64,000 nt of DNA from Planktomarina temperata RCA23 (GTDB lineage Bacteria; Pseudomonadota; Alphaproteobacteria; Rhodobacterales; Rhodobacteraceae). The notes below the pieces were generated by a model. The model was not told the DNA's origin. It made no database searches and saw nothing but the letters and a program-made list of their open reading frames with translations. Made by a program: the position numbers and the translations under genes. The stretch is from positions 2,852,001-2,916,000 of the forward strand of contig NZ_CP003984.1 of NCBI RefSeq assembly GCF_000738435.1. Reading direction: 5' to 3'. This document shows positions 17,981 to 26,421 of this stretch, in pieces (position 1 is the stretch's first letter; each line of letters begins with the position of its first letter).

Positions 17981-18257
17981 TAAAGGATGCTGTCAGACGA
18001 ATGAGAACTCGCATCGAATTAATGGCGCAGCCTGAACCTATGCGCTCAATAATTGACGTCACTCGGTGAGATCAGCGGCTCGGTTCAGCTTGAAATTAGA
18101 GCATGAATAGAGATAACCACCTCAAACAAAACCCCCTCCCAATGAATCCACCACCCCAACACTAAAGGCCCGAGGTGCGAGGCGCGGGGCCTTGGGATAG
18201 GGGGCCTTGTGTGAGCCTGGCGCGTTTCATCTGTTTGGATTAGGCTAAGTAACCCCC
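17981..18257. repeat. Dispersed intergenic repeat, copy C
   Basis: It begins 22 nt after the ferredoxin stop with TAAAGGATGCTGTCAGACGA, matching copy A, and tracks copy A to the segment ending CTGTTTGGATTAGGC. Together A and C flank the whole 11.0-18.0 kb gene block. The two outer copies are in the same orientation. From 18258 to 18493 there is AT-rich sequence with no gene visible. Confidence 0.85.
18164..18193. terminator. Hairpin core of repeat copy C, downstream of the ferredoxin gene
   Basis: AAAGGCCC and GGGGCCTT pair around the loop sequence GAGGTGCGAGGCGC, slightly changed from copies A and B. Its position 205 nt after the last gene of the operon makes it the only visible candidate terminator for that operon. 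Confidence 0.5.
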
Positions 18258-18493
18258 CAAACAAGATGGCCGACACCTCACAGGAATGCTTAGCTCGGGG
18301 AACGGTCAAGCTATGATTGGTACGGGAGTATTCACAGCAGATTAAGCTTTATAATTTGCTTTTCCCTCGATCAGAGATTCGACGGACATCAGGGAATGTT
18401 AAAAAGTGGCAATGAACGCGGCAATTATTCTGTGATGCAAATAGGCCTTAAAACGCAAAAAACGCTAACCTATTGAGCTAGCGTCAATTACTT

Positions 18494-18570
<77 letters not shown>

Positions 18571-18696
18571 CCAAGTTCCTGATAGCTAGACCCTCGCCAC
18601 GCAAACCACAAGGGGTAAATCGTAGATTTTTACCTCTCAAATCAATTTTCCGCAAAGAGCTGCGCAGAGCGTTTCGAGCATGTCGCAGACTCAAGC

Positions 18697-19527
18697 TCAA
18701 ACAGTGTGGACCTGAAAATTTGGACCCTCCAGTATGTCGCGAATCATAGTGGAGACGCGCGGTGATGTCTTTCGGACCAAGCCGCTGGCTTTTAGCCCCG
18801 CCCTAAGATCTGTGCCAAGTCCAAGGCGGCGCCAGAGGCGCGCTTTATATAGGATTTCATTTGTATCTATATGGGTCGACATCATGCGGCTCGGGAGCAG
18901 ATCCGTATGCTTCCAGTCCCGAATTGAAATGATCTCCGACACCAAAGGCCCAGCCAAGGGTTTTGAATAGGACTGAATAAATACGTTATGTTCAAACTTC
19001 GCCGCCTGCCCGCCACCTTTGAACAATATTCGATTGCCCAAAAGCGGTTCGCGCCCTCGGATGATGTAGCGCAAAAAGGTTGAATCCTCACGCGAAAACA
19101 CGCGACAAAATGCAATCATATAGTGATCCGGCCAGGTCTTCGTGTTGAAATATATTAAATAATCTCCGCGAAACCGTTCTAAAAGGCGCGACGACTGGCG
19201 AAAATAAGCATCCAGTGGAAACTCCAAGGTTCGCTGCGCAGGCCCCTGTTTGAGCAAAGACACCTTGCGATATTTCTGAGAAAATTCGATGTGCGGCAAC
19301 TCAAAATCTGCGGCTTGCACATTGAAATAATCACAAATGGCGATCAAATTATGGGTATTGGGATAGGACTTATTGTTCACATAGCGCCCGAATTGCTGAC
19401 GGTTTATCCCCAATTCGCGGGCAACAAAGGATACAGATTTCCGCAGACCGCAGAGCCATCTCAGATTCTCGCCAAATTCAGTCATAAAATTCGCCCAAAT
19501 TAAAAAATCATGATCGGATAAACGCAT
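18697..19527 (-). CDS. XRE-type helix-turn-helix regulator with unknown C-terminal domain
   Basis: A 276-residue protein, or 262 residues from the internal ATG at 19485 (MTEFGENLRWL). The N-terminal 60 residues form an XRE-like helix-turn-helix (SFVARELGINRQQFGRYVNN, then SYPNTHNLIAICDYF). The remaining 190 residues have no recognised domain but are rich in aromatic and basic residues, consistent with a ligand-sensing fold. It lies about 130 nt beyond the initiator tRNA on the same strand. Its target is unknown; it is not adjacent to any operon it obviously controls. Confidence 0.75.
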   Translation of the reverse strand: MRLSDHDFLIWANFMTEFGENLRWLCGLRKSVSFVARELGINRQQFGRYVNNKSYPNTHNLIAICDYFNVQAADFELPHIEFSQKYRKVSLLKQGPAQRTLEFPLDAYFRQSSRLLERFRGDYLIYFNTKTWPDHYMIAFCRVFSREDSTFLRYIIRGREPLLGNRILFKGGGQAAKFEHNVFIQSYSKPLAGPLVSEIISIRDWKHTDLLPSRMMSTHIDTNEILYKARLWRRLGLGTDLRAGLKASGLVRKTSPRVSTMIRDILEGPNFQVHTV

Positions 19528-20168
19528 AAAATACAGCGCCTATATTTTCCAACTCCCACCACATTGCAATGCTTTTGCTATATACCGCGTAGTTTTGTCG
19601 TTTCAGTAGGGATGATTTTGAGCGTTTTTGCTCAAATTGTGCAGCCAAATGATCTATTGGCAGCCTCCAAAGCAGAGGCCGTGCACTGCGCCAACACTGG
19701 CGCAAAATAAGTTGTGAAAGAAAGGTGAATAAATGACCTGCCAATGCAATTTAAACAGGTAATTTAAGCGCATTCGCACAAATTTGTATACTATAGCGCA
19801 ATTACATTAGCCGAAAGCTTCCTTTAGCGGTGTCAGTGTAGCGCGCAATGAGGCAAAGGCGGGTGGGACGAAATAGGCAAGGCCACGCCATATGGCACCG
19901 GCCTCACTGTCGCATCTCTTACGTGATCCTGACCTCATCACCTGCTGCAGCCCCTTTTGGAAGGGGACAAGAACATACAGTTCCCACACCGGAGTGGATG
20001 AGGCCAGCCTTGCCTGCCAAACCCTCCGCAAACTGGGATAGAACGCGTCTGTGGCCACCCTCACCTACGCCCGCCGCAGGCGCGTTCACTCTTTTCGCTC
20101 CAATTTTTCATCGACATTTTCAGCCCAATCGCACAACACTGGTCCAGTAAAAGCGAAACGGAGCCTCT
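19528..20168. other. Gene-free intergenic stretch
   Basis: The first 280 nt are AT-rich and probably hold the promoter of the XRE gene. The rest is more GC-rich and precedes the ureohydrolase. Short open frames exist on both strands, but none has a recognisable product, a good ribosome binding site or codon use like the neighbours. I see no tRNA or strong terminator here. Confidence 0.5.
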
Positions 20169-21122
20169 ATGTCAGATCATGGTTATGAAGCCGGGCGGCT
20201 GAACTTGCCTTTTGTTGGAATTTCCACCTTTGGCAAACGCCCCTATGTCGCAGATTGGGATGCGATTGAGGCCGATGTGGCAATTTTGGGTGCTCCCTTC
20301 GATTTTGGCACCCAATGGCGCCCCGGTGCGCGCTTCGGTCCGCGCGCAGTCCGCGAAGCCTCAACTCTATTTTCTTTCGGTCATGCCGGTGCCTATGACC
20401 ATGAGGATGACGCGACATACCTCGCAAGCGATGTGCGTATCGTTGATTTGGGTGATGCCGATATCATCCATACGAAAACGGATGAAAGCCATGCCAATAT
20501 TGAATTTGGTGTGCGCAAGATTTTGGCCGCCGGCGCGCTGCCAGTGGTGATCGGCGGGGATCATTCCATCAATATCCCCTGCATCAACGCCTTTTCCGAG
20601 CAAGAGCCCGTGCATGTGGTTCAGATTGACGCCCATTTGGATTTTGTGGACAGCCGTCATGGGGTGACTGCGGGCCATGGCAATCCCATGCGCCGCGCAA
20701 TTGAAAAACCATGGGTCTGTGGCATGACACAGCTGGGCATTCGCAACGTCAGCTCCACCGCGAAAGAAGGCTATGATGACGCAAGGGCCCGCGGGTCTGA
20801 CATCCTGTCGGTGCGGCAAGTGCGAGCATTAGGGCTTGAGGCCGTGCTGGCGCGAATCCCCGCCGGAGCGCGCTATTATGTCACCATCGATATCGACGCC
20901 TTCTGCCCCTCCATCGCCCCGGGCACCGGCACGCCAAGCCATGGCGGGTTTCTCTATTACGACGTGTTGGAAATTTTACAGGGTCTGGCCCAGCGCGGGC
21001 ATGTCGCCGGGATTGATCTGGTTGAAGTGGCACCGGCCTATGACCCAACGGACAGCACACAAATTCTGGCAGCGCAATTGCTCTTGAATTTCATCGGCTT
21101 TATTTTTCACCAAAGGCGATGA
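20169..21122 (+). CDS. speB: Agmatinase/guanidinobutyrase-family ureohydrolase
   Basis: A 317-residue Mn-dependent ureohydrolase. Metal ligands are H132 (GGDHS), D154, H156 and D158 (DAHLD), and D241 and D243 (TIDIDAF). The PGTGTPSHGG stretch is typical of the agmatinase branch. These enzymes cleave urea from agmatine, guanidinobutyrate or guanidinopropionate in the cytoplasm. The gene stands alone with about 640 nt upstream and converges on the TIM-barrel gene. The symbol is by family; the substrate could equally be 4-guanidinobutyrate, especially since an AruI-like decarboxylase is encoded at 55.1-56.7 kb. Confidence 0.85.
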   Translation: MSDHGYEAGRLNLPFVGISTFGKRPYVADWDAIEADVAILGAPFDFGTQWRPGARFGPRAVREASTLFSFGHAGAYDHEDDATYLASDVRIVDLGDADIIHTKTDESHANIEFGVRKILAAGALPVVIGGDHSINIPCINAFSEQEPVHVVQIDAHLDFVDSRHGVTAGHGNPMRRAIEKPWVCGMTQLGIRNVSSTAKEGYDDARARGSDILSVRQVRALGLEAVLARIPAGARYYVTIDIDAFCPSIAPGTGTPSHGGFLYYDVLEILQGLAQRGHVAGIDLVEVAPAYDPTDSTQILAAQLLLNFIGFIFHQRR

Positions 21123-21129
21123 GCGGCTT

Positions 21130-21972
21130 TTAACGATCGCCGCCGAGCTCTTGCCAAATCTCTGCGACCCAAGCTTTAATCTGCAAAGCCTCTTCCCAGC
21201 GGTTGGACATCTCGCGCCCCTGAGCATCGGTCATCGCATATTCTGGCGGGCCAAGCTCGCATAGGAAGATGCAATCACCCTCCGCGCGCGCACGCCAATC
21301 TTGCATCCCTTCGCGCCACCAGCCTTTGAACAGTTCAACCCATTTTTGGTGCTGCGGAAAATCCAATTGCAGTTGAATTTGCTGACGACTGGCCACCCGG
21401 CCTTGAAAACTGTCTGAGCGCTGCAAAATGCGGCTGATCAATCCCATGTCACGTTCCGAAAGAGGAAACCAAAATTCGCGGTCCACCACATAGTGGCTCA
21501 AGTCCGCACATATCCGCATCTCCGGGATGGCATCAAGCAGGCAAAGTGTGGAATAAAGATCATTGGTGATGCAATTGCGGTGGGTTTCAAATTGTACGGG
21601 AACGCCAATCTCATCGGCCATATCCATCCATTGCCGGATCACGGGGATCATCCCATCAACGCTAAGTGGCATCACCTGACCAATCACATCCACGAAAGGG
21701 CTGCCAAAATCCTTTGCCATCACCAGCGTTTCGCGCAGGCTTTCAACACTCTTGGGAAAGGCAACGATCAAAGGCGTTAGGCCATAACGCTCCATATGCG
21801 GCCTTACCTCATGGGCTTGCGCCACATCACCGGCCCCCAGATCAATCGCCATCCCGTCGTAACCGGCCTCGGCCACCATTTCGCAGACCTGCTCATAGGG
21901 CAGTTTAATCCCTGTTTGATCGTGCGGCTGCATGGCCCAAAGGCTGGTGAAGGTTTTGAGAGTCTGTGTCAT
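21130..21972 (-). CDS. Sugar phosphate isomerase/epimerase-type TIM-barrel protein
   Basis: About 280 residues of the xylose isomerase-like TIM-barrel (AP endonuclease 2) superfamily. Probable metal-site residues are in VQFETHRN (a Glu), RICADLSHYVV (Asp/His) and the C-terminal FLCELGPPEY (Glu). The start at 21972 (MTQTLKTFTSLW) fits better than the open frame start at 22011. It converges with the ureohydrolase gene with 7 nt between the stops. It is often annotated as a hypothetical isomerase; the reaction is unknown. Confidence 0.75.
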   Translation of the reverse strand: MTQTLKTFTSLWAMQPHDQTGIKLPYEQVCEMVAEAGYDGMAIDLGAGDVAQAHEVRPHMERYGLTPLIVAFPKSVESLRETLVMAKDFGSPFVDVIGQVMPLSVDGMIPVIRQWMDMADEIGVPVQFETHRNCITNDLYSTLCLLDAIPEMRICADLSHYVVDREFWFPLSERDMGLISRILQRSDSFQGRVASRQQIQLQLDFPQHQKWVELFKGWWREGMQDWRARAEGDCIFLCELGPPEYAMTDAQGREMSNRWEEALQIKAWVAEIWQELGGDR

Positions 21973-22310
21973 CTGGTCAGCCTGCAATGAGTTCCTAGGT
22001 GAGGCAAGCAATTTTCACGCATCCGGCCGCAGCCCGGCCCGAACTGACAGGCAATGGTAAAAACGCCATTTCAACACGAAATGAGGGCAGCGCCTGCCTG
22101 GGCGGGCGCATATGTTTGGTGGTGACATCACTGCAAAATTTGAGCAATAGCCATAGATAACAGAATGCCCAGATGGTGACAGCCCGGTGTTGCCACCGGG
22201 CAAAGTGTTTGGCTTGGCGGTTGGGGTATGCAGAGGCCTTTAGTAAGAAAACTCACAGTCACGCCCGAAAAACGGCGCCAAGACGAAGCGAATCGCGCTA
22301 GGGTGCTGAA

Positions 22311-23399
22311 ATGATGTTTTCCTTGCCTGATCCAGATGTGCTCTATTACGCACTTGTCGCCCGCAGTGACGCCTATGAGGGACGCGCCTATGTCGGCGTG
22401 ACCTCAACCGGCATTTTTTGCCGCCTCAACTGCCCGGCCCCCAATCCCAAACCGGAAAACTGCACGTTTTTCGAGAACCCCGGCGATTGTATCGCTGCGG
22501 GATTTAGGCCTTGTAAACGCTGCCACCCGCTGGCGCCTGTGGCGCGGCTGGATCCGCTTGTGGATCAGATGCTGAAAGCCTTTGACGCAGATCCGATGCG
22601 TCGCTGGAGCGAGACCTGCGTTGCAGCGATGGGCTTTGACCCCTCTACCGTACGGCGCTCCTTCAAGCGCCATTTTGGCATGACCTTTTTGGAAATGGCC
22701 CGTCACCGCCGATTGCGCCACTCTGCCGAGGTCTTGGCCAAGGGCGATAAGGTCGTCGAGGCCCAGCTGAGCGCAGGATTTAAATCGCCCAGCGCATTTC
22801 GCGCCGCTTTCGCAAAGCTCATGGGACGAGCCCCAGGGGAATTTGCCGAAAATGCCCTGTTGCGGGCCAGTTGGATCGACACACCCATTGGCGCGATGGT
22901 GACCATCTGTGACGCCACCCAAGTGCATTTGTTGGAATTTCCCGAACGCAAGGGCCTGGCCCGCGAGGTGCAGCAGCTGTTTCAATATTCCAAAGGGCAA
23001 TTGGGTTTTGGTCGCTTTGCCTTGACCGATCGGGTGCAAGCGCAGCTGACAGAATTTTTTGTGGGGCGGCGGCCGAAATTCGATCTGCCTCTGGCCTTGC
23101 ACGGCACAGATTTTTCCAAAACTGTCTGGCGCGCTTTGCAAGACATCCCAGCCGGACAAACCCGATCCTATGCGCAATTGGCGCAATCTATAGCGCGACC
23201 CACGGCCATGCGTGCCGTTGCTCGCGCCAATGGGGCCAATCAAATCGCAATTGTATTGCCCTGCCACCGCGTCATTGGCGCTGACGGCACTCTGACAGGC
23301 TATGCCGGCGGGCTGTGGCGCAAGCAGAAGTTAATAGAGCTGGAACGCGCCTATGCGGCGGCGAGCTCAAGCCTCAACGCGCGTCTCGCGTCCAGCTGA
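22311..23399 (+). CDS. ada: Bifunctional Ada: methylphosphotriester sensor, AraC-type regulator and O6-methylguanine-DNA methyltransferase
   Basis: A 362-residue, full-length Ada. The N-terminal zinc/methyl-acceptor domain has C37, C41, C68 and C71 (FCRLNCP, FRPCKRC). An AraC-type DNA-binding region follows (about 85-180). The C-terminal methyltransferase domain has the suicide cysteine C318 in PCHRVIGADG. It directly repairs O6-methylguanine and activates the adaptive response. Its 3' end overlaps the end of the convergent desaturase gene by 33 nt. The start may be either of the two adjacent ATG codons. Confidence 0.95.
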   Translation: MMFSLPDPDVLYYALVARSDAYEGRAYVGVTSTGIFCRLNCPAPNPKPENCTFFENPGDCIAAGFRPCKRCHPLAPVARLDPLVDQMLKAFDADPMRRWSETCVAAMGFDPSTVRRSFKRHFGMTFLEMARHRRLRHSAEVLAKGDKVVEAQLSAGFKSPSAFRAAFAKLMGRAPGEFAENALLRASWIDTPIGAMVTICDATQVHLLEFPERKGLAREVQQLFQYSKGQLGFGRFALTDRVQAQLTEFFVGRRPKFDLPLALHGTDFSKTVWRALQDIPAGQTRSYAQLAQSIARPTAMRAVARANGANQIAIVLPCHRVIGADGTLTGYAGGLWRKQKLIELERAYAAASSSLNARLASS

Positions 23400-24347
23400 G
23401 GTCGGCACAATCCAAACCTCATCCATGGGCCATTGGCTTTCATCCTTTTGCGCAAACCGCTTGATGACTTCAATCTGAAATTCGATCCAGCCCATCCGAT
23501 GCACAGGCCCGGCCTGCGCCTCGATCTTGGCATTGAGCTGCCGCAACTTCCAAAAGGGCACAGAGGGAAATACATGATGCGCCGTGTGATAGGGCATCTG
23601 CCAGCACAGCCAGCGCATCAGCGCATTGGTCCGCGTGGAGCGTGTGTTTTTTAGTATATCGTCCTCATGGCTGAGGCCCAAATGTTCAATTGTATTTTGC
23701 AACTGATGCACAGGTTTGGTCAAAAGCATCGGCAAAAGCCAAAAGCTCATCGCCGCCCATGAATTCAAAGCAACAGAGCCCAAGAGGATCACCGCATAGA
23801 GCGCCACATGAACCCGGCTCTCAAGAACGATCTTGGCCTCTTCTTCGGCGCGGATAAACGGCTCAATAATCACCCCCCGCGCGCGGCGGATCACACCAAA
23901 GATGCGATTGCGCCAATACGTAACGCCGGACAGCCACAAGAGATATGTCACAAGCGTATAGGGCGCGCGCACCAATTCGCCGTCTTTCTCCCAATCTTGC
24001 GTGTGGGTATGATGTGCGAAATGCATGACCTGATCGTAATCTCGTGGAAAGATCATCACAAAGCCAATCAACCGGCCAAAGAGCACATTTATCCGGCGGG
24101 TCGCAAAAACGGTCGCATGGCTCAGCTCATGCTGGGCGGCATAGAGGAAATTGAGCAAAACACCCAAGACAAAGCCTGTCAGCCAGACCCATGCAGTGCC
24201 CAAAGCCAAGCTGTGCAGGTAACCCGCGCAGACGATTGCCCCCAGATGGCTGGCCATTTGCGCAGCCCCCCAAAGGTTTGAGCGTGTATTAAGCGCCTTG
24301 AGTTCGGCTGGGGTGACCAGTTTACGGCGTGAAAACGACGCGTCCAT
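23367..24347 (-). CDS. Membrane fatty acid desaturase-family protein
   Basis: A 326-residue integral membrane di-iron protein with histidine boxes HELSH, HFAHH and HTAHH and about four hydrophobic segments. It is a separate paralogue of the MocD-like protein at 15.7 kb, sharing the fold but few other residues. GATGAGGT lies before the ATG. The acyl-CoA synthetase gene just upstream on the same strand supports a role on lipids or fatty acids, but the bond oxidised is unknown. Its last 33 nt overlap ada. Confidence 0.85.
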   Translation of the reverse strand: MDASFSRRKLVTPAELKALNTRSNLWGAAQMASHLGAIVCAGYLHSLALGTAWVWLTGFVLGVLLNFLYAAQHELSHATVFATRRINVLFGRLIGFVMIFPRDYDQVMHFAHHTHTQDWEKDGELVRAPYTLVTYLLWLSGVTYWRNRIFGVIRRARGVIIEPFIRAEEEAKIVLESRVHVALYAVILLGSVALNSWAAMSFWLLPMLLTKPVHQLQNTIEHLGLSHEDDILKNTRSTRTNALMRWLCWQMPYHTAHHVFPSVPFWKLRQLNAKIEAQAGPVHRMGWIEFQIEVIKRFAQKDESQWPMDEVWIVPTSAGRETRVEA

Positions 24348-24439
24348 AATTTACCTCATCCATCAGTTGAAACGCAGCCTAGTGAGCGCTCCAAAGCCTG
24401 TCCAGGCTTTTGAGCCGGCGCGTCTTTGGCCCGCACACT

Positions 24440-26323
24440 CTAGCCTGCACGTTCCCAAGACCAGATAAAGCCACCAAGCACTTGGTTCACCGCCTCATCT
24501 TCAGCGCTGCCACGCACTTGCGCCACAAGCCCGCGTTGTTTGTCCTCAATCACTGTCTGCACCTCCGCAGGCACGCCTGCCTCTGACAGCGCCGCATTAT
24601 AAATGCGGGTGATTGCAGATTTGCGCAGCGCAGGTTTGAAGACCTTTCCCACCGCCGTTTTCGGCAGCTCTGGCATGATCTCAATATATTTTGGTTGCGC
24701 AGCCCGTTCTGCCACGCGTTCACTGGCAAAAGCCACGAGCTCCTCAGCGCTGACCTGTGCACCTGCAACCAGCTCCACATAGGCACAGGGAATTTCCCCC
24801 GAATGCGCATCAGGCTGGCCAATTGCGCCGACAAATCCGACGGCCTCATGGCCCGCTAAAGCTTCCTCGATCAGGGCCGGATCAATGTTATGCCCACCGC
24901 GAATAATAAGATCTTTGGCGCGGCCGGTGATCCACAGGTAGCCATCCGCGTCCATCCGCCCCAAATCCCCAGTGCGCAGGTAGCTCGCGAAATGATAGAG
25001 ATTTTTGTTCTTGGCCGCTTCCGTATAGGTGTGACCTGCAAAGACCCCCGGATTATCAACGCAGATTTCTCCAATCTCATCGACATCGCATTCCTGAGGT
25101 CCCTTGGGCCCATCACGCAGAATTTTAACGGAGGTATGCGGCAAGGGCAGCCCAACGGACCCAACTTTTTTGAGACCTTGATCAGGGTTGCAAGAGACCA
25201 AACAAGTCACCTCAGTCAAACCATACCCCTCGACAACCTCAACCCCTGTTGCCGCCTCAAAGCGCTTGAACAGTTCAATTGGCAATGGTGAAGAGCCAGA
25301 AAACGCCGTTCGCAGCGACGAGATATCCGCATTCACCGGGCGCTGCATCAGCGCTGACAGCGCGGTCGGGACGGTGATCATAAAAGTCACATTCCACCGC
25401 TCTATGAGTTTCCAGAAATTATCAAACACCCCCTCGCCCCGATAGCCTTGCGGCGTGGGAAAGACCACATGGGCGCCAGAGCTGATCATGGCCATCAATA
25501 TCACATGACAGGCAAAAACGTGAAACAGCGGCAGAGGACAAATGATTGTGTCCTGGGCCTCAAACAGCATTCGATCCCCAAGCCAGCCATTATAGACAAT
25601 GCCGGAATATTTATGTTGCGCAACCTTCGGCATACCCGTTGTGCCACCCGTGTGAAAATAGGCAGCGACACGATCTTCAGTTGCATCTTGAAAATCAAGT
25701 ATGCGGTTCTGCTTTGCCAGCTCTGCGTTGAAATCCATGACCTGCGCCGCATGGGTGACGGAGACTTTCGGACGAATGAGCGGCACGATCCAAGATTTCG
25801 GCGGTGTCAGGTAGCGGTTGAGATCCACTTCCAACACAGTCTGCACATTCGGCGCCTGCGCCACCGCATCGGCTGCCAGCTGTGGCAAATCCGTTTTTGG
25901 GAACCCGCGCAGGGTGACCAAGACCTTCGCATTGGTCTCGCGCAGGATCGCAGAAATTTGATCTGGTTCCAGCAAAGGGTTGATTGGATTGGCAATGCCC
26001 GCAATGCTTCCCCCCACAAGGGTCAAGGCCGCCTCGTTACAGATGGGCAACAGATAAGCCACGACGTCATTTTCACCCACACCCAAGCGGCGGAATAGAT
26101 TGGCGGCCTGCACCGATTTATCTCGAAACTCTTGCCAGCTCAGCGTTTCCGCCTTGTCCGCCTGCCCCGAGGTGATCTGAAAGCTCACACCGGGGCGGGC
26201 ACCATGACGCGCGGCCACCCGGTCGATGAACTCATACATTGTTTTGGGAACATCACGCTCTGCCCAGGGCATTTCGTTTTCAACTGCGTCCCGATCAGCT
26301 TTAGTTGCAAATCCCATAAGCAT
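24440..26323 (-). CDS. AMP-dependent acyl-CoA synthetase
   Basis: A 627-residue ANL-superfamily ligase. It shows the AMP-binding P-loop YFHTGGTTGMPKVAQ, the YGLTEVT motif, YLRTGDLGRMDADGY and a C-terminal K-containing loop (LPKTAVGKVFKP). It activates a carboxylic acid to its acyl-CoA. It precedes the desaturase gene by about 90 nt and may be co-transcribed with it. The long N-terminus (about 60 residues before the core) is typical of acyl-CoA synthetases of long or substituted acids. The substrate is unknown. Confidence 0.9.
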   Translation of the reverse strand: MLMGFATKADRDAVENEMPWAERDVPKTMYEFIDRVAARHGARPGVSFQITSGQADKAETLSWQEFRDKSVQAANLFRRLGVGENDVVAYLLPICNEAALTLVGGSIAGIANPINPLLEPDQISAILRETNAKVLVTLRGFPKTDLPQLAADAVAQAPNVQTVLEVDLNRYLTPPKSWIVPLIRPKVSVTHAAQVMDFNAELAKQNRILDFQDATEDRVAAYFHTGGTTGMPKVAQHKYSGIVYNGWLGDRMLFEAQDTIICPLPLFHVFACHVILMAMISSGAHVVFPTPQGYRGEGVFDNFWKLIERWNVTFMITVPTALSALMQRPVNADISSLRTAFSGSSPLPIELFKRFEAATGVEVVEGYGLTEVTCLVSCNPDQGLKKVGSVGLPLPHTSVKILRDGPKGPQECDVDEIGEICVDNPGVFAGHTYTEAAKNKNLYHFASYLRTGDLGRMDADGYLWITGRAKDLIIRGGHNIDPALIEEALAGHEAVGFVGAIGQPDAHSGEIPCAYVELVAGAQVSAEELVAFASERVAERAAQPKYIEIMPELPKTAVGKVFKPALRKSAITRIYNAALSEAGVPAEVQTVIEDKQRGLVAQVRGSAEDEAVNQVLGGFIWSWERAG

Positions 26324-26421
26324 CTCCCAAACTCACGCGCGCCAATCCGCACGCCATGATGGAGGATGCTAAATATTAATCAATTTCGCAAGGAATTTGC
26401 GCGCTTGGGCGCAGATTGCCT

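Noticed and set aside
19807-20064. An 85-codon minus-strand open frame divergent from the ureohydrolase
   Set aside because: No recognisable domain, no ribosome binding site, and composition looks like random GC-rich spacer.
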